This document shows positions 10,508-21,631 of a stretch of DNA of 64,000 bases, in pieces. Below the pieces are notes generated by a model. It saw only the letters and a list, made by a program, of their open reading frames with translations. It ran no database searches and was not told the origin of the DNA. A program made the position numbers and the translations under genes. This stretch comes from Opeltia flavorubescens (Eukaryota > Ascomycota > Lecanoromycetes > Teloschistales > Teloschistaceae). The stretch's first letter is position 1; each line of letters begins with the position of its first letter. The stretch lies in NCBI GenBank assembly GCA_000442125.1, contig KE546968.1, positions 337,932-401,931 on the forward strand. Reading direction: 5' to 3'.

Positions 10508-13115
10508 ATGCTACGTTATGGCTTTACCAAGCGCTTGATTAGGATCTCAACCTTGCCTAGACCCTCATCGCTTCGTTCTTTCGTCACTACTTATTCGCCT
10601 CGACCACGCGTTCTCGCAAACGACTGTCAACACACCCATCTGAGCACCATGCCGAAGCGCAAGAGCTCTGCTGCGCTGGCGCAGTCTTCGCCTCTACCAG
10701 ACGTCTCCCTCGCATCTTCCAGTATCGATAATGGACCGCCATTACCCAAACGAAGAGCCAGCGCGAGAAGAGTCTCTCAACCAAAAGCCTCCATGAACCC
10801 TAATAAAAACGCCAACGTGCTCGATGCACCCGAAGCTTTTCGCGCTTCGCCCGACGCCGACGAGAAAGATGAAAGGATGAATCTTGAAGCGGTCATGGAC
10901 GTTGACAAGGAGGTCAAGGACAAGGACGATTCGGTGCCATCGCTGGTCACTAATGGGGATTCCGATTCGCCGCTTTCAGATATGTCTGAGATGGAATCGC
11001 CCATCAAGGCTAAAGCACCTCCAGTGAAGGCTCCAAAGAAAGGTGGAAAGGCAAAGCAAGTCTCGGCGCCGTTGGAAGAGAAGCCTGCAGCGCCCCCGAA
11101 GGTGAAAAAGGAAGCTGTCAAAGAACCACAATTTCTTGATCCAGAAGCAGACGGCGAGGAAGAGGCCGATGAAGAAGAGATCAAAGAGGCTTTGTCGCGT
11201 CCTCCACCTGTGAATAGCGATTACCTTCCGCTACCTTGGAAAGGGAGGTTAGGCTATGTGAGTGTTCAGTGTTCAACGTCCAAACTGTGTACTGACCATA
11301 CAGGCGTGTCTTAACACATATCTTCGCTTCTCCAACCCCCCAGTCTTCAGCTCTCGAACTTGTCGAATAGCATCCATTCTCGAGAACCGCCATCCCCTTC
11401 GCGATCCCAATGAGCCTCCTCACGCAACCAAGAATCGTCCCGACAGAGAACAGCCAGCAGACATTCGAAGAGGGCAAGAGTTCGTCGAGCAGCTCTGCCT
11501 CGCCAACGTCCGCGACATCCCCAAGATGCTCCGATGGAACGACCGTTACGGCATCAAATTCATGCGCCTTAGCAGCGAAATGTTCCCCTTCGCCAGCCAT
11601 GCCGAATACGGCTACAAGCTCGCCCCCTTCGCCTCCTCTGCTCTCGCTGAAGCCGGTAAAGTCGCCGCAGAACTCGGCCATAGACTCACCACCCACCCAG
11701 GCCAATACACCCAGCTTGGCTCCCCTCGCAAAACCGTCATCGACAACGCCCTTCGCGACCTCGACTACCACGCCGAAATGCTTTCCCTTCTCAAACTTCC
11801 CCCACAACAGAACCGCGACGCAGTCATGATCCTCCATCTCGGCGGCGTCTTCGGCGACAAAGAAGCAACCCTAAACCGCTTCCGAGAAAACTACGCCCGC
11901 CTCCCCCAAGGCGTAAAAGACCGGCTCGTCCTCGAAAATGACGATGTAAGCTGGAGCGTCCACGAGCTGCTACCTCTATGCGAAGAACTCAACATCCCCC
12001 TTGTTCTCGACTACCATCACCACAACATAATCTTCGACGCAGATAAAATCCGCGAAGGAACGAAAGATATCATAGACCTCTACCCGCGCATCCTCGCGAC
12101 CTGGAAGCGCAAAAATATCACGCCGAAAATGCATTATAGTGAACCTACCCCCGCGGCTATCACAGGCCGTCAGCGCAGGAAACATAGTCCCCGTGTTGCG
12201 ACGCTGCCGCCTGTGCCTGAGGGAGTGGATCTCATGATCGAAGCGAAGGATAAGGAACAGGCTGTTTTTGAACTCATGAAGACATTTAAGTTACCGGGGT
12301 TTGAGCTTTTCAATGATATCATTCCGCATGTGAGGAAGGATGAGAATCGACCACCTAAACCGATACCGAAGAAGAAACAAACTCCGAGGAAGAAAAAGGC
12401 TGTTAAGAAAGAGGAGGATGATGATGGTAACGATAGTGAGGACGTGGCAGACCCCGAACCGGTAGCAGTGGAACCCGTTCCAGAAGAAGAAATCGGCATG
12501 GGAGGGCCGGATGGAAGGGTTTATTGGCCTCCGGGGCAGGAACATTGGCTAAGACCCGTAAAGAGAGTAATCAAACCGAAAGAGGAGAAGACGCCAAAGA
12601 AACCCACTACTCCCAAAGTATCAAAGACATCAAATCCCACAGTTGAGCCTCCCTTACCTGCGGAACCAGCAGACTCAGCGTCAAAACCCCCAGATACCAA
12701 GGTCTCGAAACCTCCCGCGGCTAAGAAAGATACCCCCGCGACAAAACGCAAAAAAGCCGCCGTGGAAGCGAAACAAGAAGGTGAGAAATTAGCAGAGGAA
12801 GTAGAAGCGGAGATGGATCAGCAAATTCCATCCACCGACAAAACCCCCGCTCCAGCTGCCGACAAGGTAGTCAACGGAAACACCAACAACACAAATGGCA
12901 AGAAAGCGCCTGGGAAGAAGGGGGGAAAGGGCAAAGCAGCCCGCGATGCTTTGACGGAGAATGAGCAGATGGCAGAGGATGTGGAAAAAGTTGTTGACGG
13001 TACAGCTGAGACGAAGCCACCGAGTCGGAAAGGAAGTAGGGGCAGTAGGAGGGCTAGGGCTGGGAAAGTTGACTATGCAGAAGAGGAGGGGGAGGGGGAA
13101 GAGATGCTGGAATGA
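10508..13115 (+). CDS. UVE1: UV damage endonuclease UVDE/Uve1
   Basis: Two exons (10508-11257, 11304-13115; 46-nt intron, phase 0) give 853 aa. The TIM-barrel UVDE domain lies about residues 245-590 and shows family metal ligands in HPGQYTQLGSP, ILHLGG, VLENDD, VLDYHHHN, KMHYSE and the closing MIEAKDKEQAVFEL. It nicks 5' of UV photoproducts and other distortions to start an excision pathway independent of nucleotide excision repair. The first ATG begins MLRYGFTKRLIRISTLPRPS, a basic, Ser-rich, acid-free leader typical of mitochondrial import. An in-frame ATG at 10649 begins MPKRKSS and would give a nuclear form. The C-terminal 260 residues are a Lys/Glu/Pro-rich tail, longer than in yeasts. 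Upstream neighbour ends 271 bases before. Confidence 0.95.
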
Positions 13116-13778
13116 TTCAAGGGGGGAGATATGGTGAAGATATAATATGTCGTGGGGGATATGTATAGTGGCAAATAGGATATTCTCTGCTATGTACATT
13201 TTATACGCGAAAATATATCGAGGAATATTTTCAAATTTTGCTGATGGTTCTCTGAAACCTGGAAGGTGGTTGGATCAGATTATAGATAAAAAAGCTTGTG
13301 CAGGACAGGTGACGGTATTCTTACCTACATAACCCCTACGAGTAGTGTAAACTTATCCCGGTCAGAAACTTCCATCACGACAAATTCGGGATCTAGTAAG
13401 GGTAAAAAACGGGAAAAAGGATTTTTGAAAATAGATATAATTTCGAAAAGGTATTAAGGATTAGACTTTACGAATTATATCTATGTAATCTTACCAAGTT
13501 TGTATTTTCCCCATCCTTCTTTCTTTTCCTTCTATGCCAATCCAAATATCCATCATGATCTCATAACCATTAGAATCCATCAAGATACCCTCTCCACCCC
13601 CGATGTACCCTCCCTTCTTATTCCCTTGCATGATCCTTCTTTTGATCTCGTCCACCGTCCCCTTCCCTCTCCCCCTTCCCTCTCCCCCTTCCCATCCCTT
13701 CCTCCCCATCATCCCCCTTCCCATCCCTTATTTCATTTCATCCACCATCCTAACCCCCTCCTCTCTCCTAATCAATTC
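13116..13778. other. intergenic region between convergent UVE1 and WSC gene
   Basis: About 660 bases holding both 3' ends. The left half is AT-rich with several poly-A/T runs (13380-13490). The right half (about 13500-13778) is nearly pure pyrimidine on the plus strand. No gene is visible. Confidence 0.5.
13655..13735 (+). repeat. imperfect polypyrimidine minisatellite
   Basis: Roughly two to three copies of a CCCTTCCCTCTCC-like unit in a long C/T tract just beyond the WSC gene stop. It could form triplex or purine-strand structure. It lies in the likely 3' UTR. Confidence 0.6.
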
Positions 13779-16700
13779 TCAACCCCCATCTCTCAAAACC
13801 CCCACCGTCCCCCTCCCACCACAGAACTCCCTCCCATTCCCTCCACAAACAACTCCACACTTCCCCTCCTCAACTTCCCACCCCACCGCCGTCTTTGGCA
13901 GCGAATCCGCACAATTGCATCGTTCGCCATTATCCAGTCCTGCAACTTTCTTCCCTTTAAGTTGGCAGAAGGAGACGCAACTTTCCACGGTCATGGCCGT
14001 TGCGTTTGTGTATCCGACTTTAGTATCATCGAACAAGCTGCTGGTGGTGGCAGAAGTGTTGTAACATCCCAGATTTGTGTAAGTCCCAACTTGACTAACA
14101 GTCGACGGCGGAATATACCCCGTCGCATTCCAAACACTCAATCTCCCCTCCCCACCACAGTATTCACTCCCATTGCCCGAGCAAGGAGTTTCGCACCCGC
14201 TAAACCCTATCGTAGAGTAAACCTGCAGCGCATTCCCACAGTGACATTCATCCCCATTCTGCAGTCCTGCGAGGCCATAGGGATATTTTTCCTTCGTCGA
14301 GGAAGTAGCAGGGGAGGAGGAGGTGCAGAATTCGAAGCAGGATTCTAGGGACATGTTTTTGGCGGAGGTGTAGGAGGCAAGAGGTAAGGGATTAGGGGAG
14401 GGAGGGGGCAAGGAGGAGTTCGCGCAGCCGAGGTAGATGTGTGTGAGGTGGTGGGTTCCGGGCGTGGGGTGGATGGTTGAGGTGGTGGATGAGGTTGATG
14501 AGGTTTTGGAGGAGGTTGAGGAGGAGGAAGAAGACTTTGAGGTTGTTGTTGTAGGAGAGGATGTAAGGGTAGATGTGGGGGATGTTTTGCTTGTAGGTGA
14601 GGTTGTTGTGGTCGAGGATTTAGAAGTTGTTGCACTACTTGTGCTTGTCGGAGACATCATGCTCGTGCTCGTTCGTGACGAAGTGGTAGCACTGAATAAA
14701 CCGGACGTGGTTGTAGATGCTGATGAACTCGTCGTCGTCGAAGAAGAGCTGGCCGACGATGAAGCCTGAGCAAACAATGCTTTAGCATTCGCCGTTGCAA
14801 CTTTCTGATACATATTAAGGCGATTCGGTCCTCCGCAATATTCAGTCGCGTTGGCGTTGCAAATCATATTGCAACCAGTAACCGCTTCTGTATTACCGGC
14901 GACCTTCGCAGACCCAGTGTTGATAGTATTGCCGCAATAACATTCACCTGAGTATTCAACACCAAAGTAGGTATATTTCGAGCATGCGACTGAACATGCT
15001 TCGACGGATACTTTGGCAGCGGCAATTGGGTTCTGGAGATCGGATAAAGCTCGGTTGTTGGTGGCCTCGCTGTAGCAGCCCATATAGGTGTAGCCAGCGA
15101 GAGACTGAACGGTGATCGGACCTGTGGAGGTAGGTACTGTGGAAGTCGTTGCTGAGGAAGTACCACTGAATGTACCGCTCGTCGTCGTACTACTGCTACT
15201 CGTCGCCAAGCTTGAATTGCTTTTGTATGTCGAGAGCCTATTAGGTCCGCCACAGTATTCGAGCTTATCGCCATTGCAGAGCATGGAGCAGCCTGATGCG
15301 CTGGGATCGTTGCCTCCCGGTGCCAGGACAGATCCTGCAGCGAAATTATTTCCACAGTAGCACTCACCACTATATTCGGTTCCGAAGTAAGTGTATCCAG
15401 CGCAAGCTGCACCACATTTCTCCAGAGTCAAAGTCGCACCGGGAACAGGGTTTTGAAGACCGCTCAGAGCGCGTGCATTGGTTCCCTCCGTATAGCAGCC
15501 ATTGTAGCTCCAGGTACTAACAGTATTCTTGATAGCAGGACCAGCAGGTACGGTTGGAGTAGCCGTTGCTGAAGTGCTGCCTGAAGTACTGCCTGAAGTT
15601 GTCCCTGAAGTTGTCGTCGTCTTAACGTTAGTGGTATTAAGCTTGTACAATGTCAGACGGTTAGGGCCACCGCAATACTCGGTTGCGTTGCCGTTGCAGG
15701 TCATGGAACAACCATTCTGAGTTGGATCAGCACCACCAGTTGCGAGCACTGAACCAACACCCAAAGTGTTGCCGCAATAGCATTCACCAGAATATTCAGT
15801 CCCAAAGTACGTGTACCCTTGGCAAGCTGCTGCACACAGCTCATTCGTAAGAGTTGCCCCAGGGACCGGGTTGAGCTTGTCACCGAGTGCTCGGCCATTG
15901 GTACCTTCTGTGTAACAACCTAGATATCCATAAGCGCCAATTGAGGGAGCATTCGTCGGACCTCCCGTAGGTGTAGGGTTGGTAGGATTAGTTGGAGTAC
16001 CAGTGGGCACCGGAAGAGAAGCGTTCAACTGGTACATATCAAGACGATTGGGACCGCCGCAATACTCGGTTTGGTTGCCACCACAAAGCATTGAGCAACC
16101 ATTGACATTAATATCATTGCTGGTCTGAGCCACAGAACCTGCATTGATGGTGTTCCCACAGTAACACTCATTGGAGAATTCTACCCCGAAATACTGATAT
16201 CCTTGGCAGCCTGCCTCACAGGATTCGAGAGTGGTCCCATCAGTTGGCACGGCCACGGCTTTCCCAGACAAAGCACGGCCTTGAGTGGCCTCGGAGTAAC
16301 AGCCGATATAGTTGTAATTACCAACCTGCTGGACAGTCTGTGGAGCACCACTGCCAGGGTCTGTTCCGGTGGAGTCGTTAGCACTGGGGGTGAACTTTGT
16401 AGCATCATAGTAGATGCTGATGAAGCCACCGGTGCCAACTTGGAGGCCACCGCAAGTTTCAGATGTGTCACCGGAGCAGGGGTAATTGCAGAAGATCTGG
16501 TCGGACTTGTAGACATTGGAAGGAGGATTGTTCCCGCAATAACATTCGGTTTGATATTCCGTGCCAGAGAAGGCGTACTTGCCGTTGTTACAAGCAGTCT
16601 GACATCGCTCAAGAGTGTTCTGATTGTCGGCATATACCTGGGGAACGAGCAATCGTCCTCCCGGTTTGTTGTCGTGGTAGCATCCCAAGTAACTGTACAC

Positions 16701-19636
16701 TTGCTGACCTGTAGAATTCGTTGGTCCAACCTTACGAGATACCACGGTTCCTGTAATCTGAACTTCATGGACCCCGAAATTGATGTCGTCGGTATTCAGA
16801 GTCCATGTATTAGTGAAAGTCTGATCAGGAGTATTAGGCTCCTCAGCGTTGGTAACGAAAAGAACGGTGGCATATGCGCATTGATTGACCGGAATGTCTT
16901 GAGACTCGTGAAGAGCATTGGGGTCCTCAGGCCGGAAAAGTCCATTGGGCGGTTTGCTCTTCGATATTTGCAACACTGATCCACCTTCATTACAGATGCG
17001 AATTTGCCTGGAAGAAGTGGTGCCTGGTGCAACAGTCCCGAAATCCATGATGAGATTCTGTTCTGGTAACCAGCCGCCTTCGCTCGTGCTGATCGAGAAA
17101 TTTGCAATCGGGGCGGTAGAGGCAGATCCTTCGAGGATGGTGAAAGCCTTGCCTCCGTCGCTGAAAACAAAGAAATATGAACTGTAGCCACCCACCGCTG
17201 TTGGTGTGAACATAGAATCGACTGATATCTCCCCACCACCTGGGATGACCGTCCCAACAGGCGGAAGGTTATTCGACGAGAAGCCTTCGCCCAGAACATA
17301 AGGTTTTTGAGCAAAGGTGACATTGGTATAATCAATATTGGCGTCGTCTAGTTCATCAGATGTGAATGCATAACCGCTAATGGTCAAGGGTCCGACACCT
17401 TCGTTGGAAATCACGAATGGAAGGCTAACTGTGGGGATATTATTAGGATCCGTAATCACGACTCCACTGTAGTCTACTGTGATAGGAGCAATCACAAGGA
17501 AGGGTTTCTGCGATACTTCGGTACCAGTCAAGCTAATGGGATACTTGGTAGAATAGCCGTCGGCACCGTTGATCGTTTGAATGTTCAAAGCAGTGCTTTT
17601 GATACCTGGGGAAGTGTTTCCATAGGAGGCATTCTGAGCGTTCCCGATCGTGGTATTCTCGAGGTTCCATTTCACAGGGAAGGAAAAAGTGGCACCCTTA
17701 GCGATGGCGCCTTGAGGCAGATTATTGATGCTGACCTCAAAGTGAGCATCTCCGACAGTGACATCAGTGATCCGTGTGATGGGGATGTTTGCCGTACAGG
17801 AGACAGTCCGGGTGGCAGAAGAACCAAGGGCTACCGAGCCAAAATCGACCGGAGAAGTGCAAGTAAGTGGCAAGTTTACCGGCGAACCCAGGCAATAGAG
17901 GACTCCATTAGCATCGGTGACATAGAGTCGGCTGTCACCGAAAGCAGGTCGCTGGAATTTATTAAGACCGTTGACTGGTGGAAGATTGATTCTCTTCAGA
18001 AGGCCATCAGGTCCTGGTACCGCGTACCAGGCTCGTAGTCCTGCATCCGGATCGCACATCCATAGAATCGCCGTTCCTTCTTTCCCTCCATTCGTGGTAA
18101 TGACAGGAATACCAACGCCAACTCGTCCAGCTGATGCCTCGGGCGTGTGTCCAACCTGTGAAAAGACAGGAACTCCAGCGCCAGAGAACCCGAGTTTGTA
18201 GACGTAGGTAGGGTAGTTCACCGGAGTAGAATAGATATAACCACCTTCCAGCGGATATGAGCCGACACCACCAAAGACAGCCTTGTTGGTAACAATCGTT
18301 TGAATGATGCCGTCAGTTTGCCCTGGGCCTAATTTGTATCCACCAAGCGAATTGGCATTGAGAATATAAATCTTGCCGTTCTTCCCAGATGTCACAGCCA
18401 TTCTCGATACACCAGTACCTTTGAAGGTTCCCGGATCTAGCAAAGCGATTCCGCCTGAGCCAAAATCTTGATCACCTCCGTCCATTCCTTGGTAGTCGTA
18501 TGGCTGGAAGTAATCGGTCAAAGATAGCTTGCCGTCGTCTCCTACACCCAGGTTGACAGCTGCTTCGCCAAGTGTTTTGCAGCCACTACTCCCAGACGCG
18601 GGCACACCCTGATTCTCATGACCTACGCCATTTCCGGACACCCAGAAAATTCTTTTGGCACCGTCTGTGGCTAAAGCCATGCCACTCTGCCAGATACCAC
18701 CCTCTCCACCACCTCCATTCTGGTTGTATATATTGGTTTGGGGAACAAGGGGGCCGGACTCGGTAGCGAAGTTGGCCACGATTTTCTTCTGATTCACGTC
18801 TACACCAATGACAAGACCGGTATAATTGAATAAATCACAATGACCTGCACTGCGTTAGATTCAAGTGCAATGAATGTTGAAAATGAAAGTATTTGAGGGA
18901 AAGCCTCACCTCCGAAACCACCATAGACTACAGAGCCAATTTGTGTCAGTGATGGTCGCTGCAGGATCACACCACCAACAAAGTACTTGGCCGGAGCATT
19001 ATCACTAGGCGAGCCATCGATAAGGATAGGAGGGAAAACATTTTCCAAAGTATTGACATTGACACCATGGAAATAATAAACGCCATTAAAGATTCCCGTA
19101 TTACCAGCTATCCGAAAATTAGGGATATATGTCTTTGCGAAAAAATATGCTATATCGGTTGCTGGATCGATGACAGGTGTTCCTATGATACCAATGGTAT
19201 CCGGGATATCGGTACATCCAATCTCAGCCTGCAAAAACGGCGTATGTACCTGTCGGGCATTGATTGGAGCTCCGGTTTTGGCATTGAGGGTTCGGATCCA
19301 ATTCTGGGAAGAGGCAAGGAAAAGTAACTGGGGGCCTCCAGCAGCAGGGGTATATACGAGTGGTTTCGCATAGAACTACATACGACAATGCGATCAGTAA
19401 CCTCGCGTGATCGCCACTTGATCCTAGGTTCTCACCTTTTCTTTGTCATTATACTTGGTCGACCATAAGATTCCAAAAACCGAGCTGTCAATAACTGCAG
19501 GGTCCATATTATGATTAGGTAGATATCCTGCTTGGGCCGGGTCCGCATCCGAGTAGCTGTCCGTGGGAGCAGCAGCGAAAACGCACGGCGCAAAGACGGT
19601 AGCAAGTGCCGCCAGGCAAACGAGTGATTGCAGCAT
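13779..19636 (-). CDS. secreted multidomain protein: beta-propeller, Ig-like repeats and seven WSC domains
   Basis: Three exons (19636-19436, 19375-18910, 18844-13779) sum to 1910 aa. Residues 1-22 (MLQSLVCLAALATVFAPCVF) form a signal peptide. Residues about 30-540 look like a PQQ/quinoprotein-type beta-propeller (repeated GNTGIFNGVYYF and YLEGGYIY-like blades). Next come Ig-like ASH / choice-of-anchor-D-type segments (CTSPVDFGSVALGSSATRTV and LIMDFGTVAPGTTSSRQI). Seven WSC domains follow, starting YLGCYHDNKPGG, YIGCYSEATQGRAL, YLGCYTEGTNGRAL, YNGCYTEGTNARAL, YMGCYSEATNNRAL, then YLGCANSS and NLGCYNTS after a Ser/Thr-rich linker. WSC domains bind carbohydrate in fungal walls. No C-terminal GPI or membrane segment is seen, so secretion to wall or medium is inferred. 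The propeller may be enzymatic, but no catalytic residues could be assigned. Confidence 0.88.
14790..16330 (-). repeat. tandem coding repeats: four closely related WSC modules
   Basis: The GCY-containing starts of WSC domains 2 to 5 lie near plus-strand positions 16295, 15911, 15490 and 15073, a spacing of about 385-420 bases. The protein motifs TEYCGGPNRL and FGTEYSGECYCGN recur nearly unchanged. This indicates duplication of a domain-plus-linker unit within the gene. Confidence 0.8.
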
Positions 19637-21631
19637 GATGAGGAGATATTACCGACAACACCGATACCTCGATTGCAACGCGCACCAAACAATTGGCGAG
19701 GAAAACGAATGACCTACAACATCAACGAGTGTGTGAGAGAAGGAAATTTACGACATAGCAGCGGGGCGCCATTCTTTATACAAAGAACAGAAGTAGACAA
19801 AAGGAAGGAATCCAAGGAGCGGATGGATGCATCCATTACCATTCTGGGTAACACAGAAAATCGACGAATGAAGATTGAACATTAGTCAAGGCAAGGGCAG
19901 GTTTCCAGGGACCAGGGCAAATATCTTAGACCCTGGTGAAAGCCAAGGAGCTCGATTAGGAAGTATTTGAGGATACTTGGGCAAAAGCAGAGAGTGGCTA
20001 GAGTATAGGTCAGCATCGAGAACGCTCCTTTCCTAAAGCTGGTGGGTCATTACTCTACAAGTAGTATGAGTGTCGACGTAAGCTCGTCTGATACGAGGTT
20101 GTCTATGCCTGCAGAGGTCTAGAGGAAATAATCCGCGCATGCACCATGCGTATTTTCGAGATAGACGGGTAGGAACAAGCGTCTATGGGTCAGGGCAAGG
20201 ACGGAAAGATGTTCTAGCTCATGAAAAGGGTGAGAATGAAGGTGTGCGGTCCCATCGGTTGAATATCCGGACCAAGAGAACGGGGCCGTTGCAAGCTTGT
20301 CATGCAAGTCTCATGCACGAGAGGCGCCTGGTGCCGCGGCTGACCGACGCCAGGATCGAGCCTTTGTCTTACTGTGGGGCCTTATCTCGGCGGTGAGGCT
20401 GCTGAAGGTCAAAGAAGCAACTGTTCTTGGTGGAAAGGCGTTGTCAGCCGAAAGCTTGTGTTGCGGTGAGGATAGCATGGTAGTAATCTCTTTGCTGCTT
20501 GAGGTTGAGTTTCCATCTCTGATCTCCTATTGAGTGCATTGTTAGCTGTTGAGAGAAGAACAATAATAGACAGAGTGGCACAATATATTGGGGAAATTTG
20601 AGGGATGGGGAACCCCGACTTGTCGTTCGAACGCTTCTCCACACTAAAAGGATTGGCGCTGCAGGCCGCCTTCGATTGCCTGCTATTCACGCCATCAACT
20701 TATTTTAGCTCCTCATGCATCTCGCGTCGCGTGGCCGCCGATTGGACTTCGCGGAAGATTGTAACCTAAGCAGGGAACAGATGATACTATCGCCACATCC
20801 ACCTCGTAATGTTGTATTACTCGCTTCTTCCAACCTGTCATAGTAGATTTTGTGAGCCTCGATTGATCAAAGCAGTAGTCTAGTAAACTGCTCGTCGCTG
20901 GAGCCACTAAAGCACTTATCAATACCTTGATGACGATTTGAAATTGAAGCTAGAATGGGGAGCTGATGTTTCCAGGCGAAGCTTCTGCCCGGTCGTGCCG
21001 CCTCGTATGGGCCAGAGCCTCCTCGCAGCAGCTAAGAGAAAATTTCCGTAGACCGATCTTTCGGAGCACGTCCTGCTTCTGCTTGTGCATGACAGTGCCG
21101 TAAAGGCTGACCAGTTCAAGCCCGCAGCTCCGGCGTAATCACAGCTGTGGCTGCTGACGGGTACTCGTACTGCCGTTCCTGGCAGACAAAATCGGAGAAT
21201 TCGATCATGGCTTGTGCAATTTACGACGGCGGATATGTATTACATAATCAAGTTAAAGAATCACGAGACCCGTCTGGAATCAAGAACATAACAGATATTG
21301 AGATTCAAGCCGATCGACTGGTCAATTTTTGAGAGATAGCTCATTACGACCGGATTTGTTCGACCATAGTAGCCTATTCAACGGTGAGAGAACGCTATGA
21401 GTAAACCATACCGTGTAGCTATGACGAGCCCAGAGTCGCTGAGCACGCTCTATGGATAGAAAAGAGATAAAGAAACTCAAGTATAAATGCTCCAATGGGT
21501 ATGCCCAAGCCTAGTTCCAGTCTCCCAGCTCGATGTTGAGTTCCAAAGACACCAGAGAAAAGCACCAAAAGCCATATCCGCGATCAATTGTGCCACTCCT
21601 TCGTAATCAAACCTATCCGACTGGCATAAAC
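19637..21631. other. long intergenic region upstream of the WSC gene
   Basis: About 2.0 kb between the WSC gene start and the KCS1 stop, both on the minus strand. It should contain the WSC promoter and the KCS1 3' UTR. Both strands hold only short, unrelated frames (longest about 93 codons) with no recognisable protein, tRNA or transposon features. Its size, compared with about 0.3-0.8 kb elsewhere, leaves room for a non-coding RNA or complex promoter. Confidence 0.5.

Noticed and set aside
11181-11837. Minus-strand frame of 218 codons
   Set aside because: Antisense to the catalytic barrel of UVE1, whose C-rich third codon positions remove stops on the other strand.
13500-14348. Plus-strand frame of 282 codons
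   Set aside because: Pro/Ser/His-rich antisense shadow of the WSC gene end and the polypyrimidine tract. No start context or domain.
16203-16979. Plus-strand frame of 258 codons
   Set aside because: Antisense shadow of WSC domains 1-2 and the Ig-like region, which encode a clear conserved protein on the other strand.
19637-21631. Search for a degraded transposon or repeat in the long gap
   Set aside because: No transposase, reverse transcriptase or terminal repeat pattern was seen, and base composition is ordinary. There is no sign of repeat-induced point mutation such as extreme AT content.
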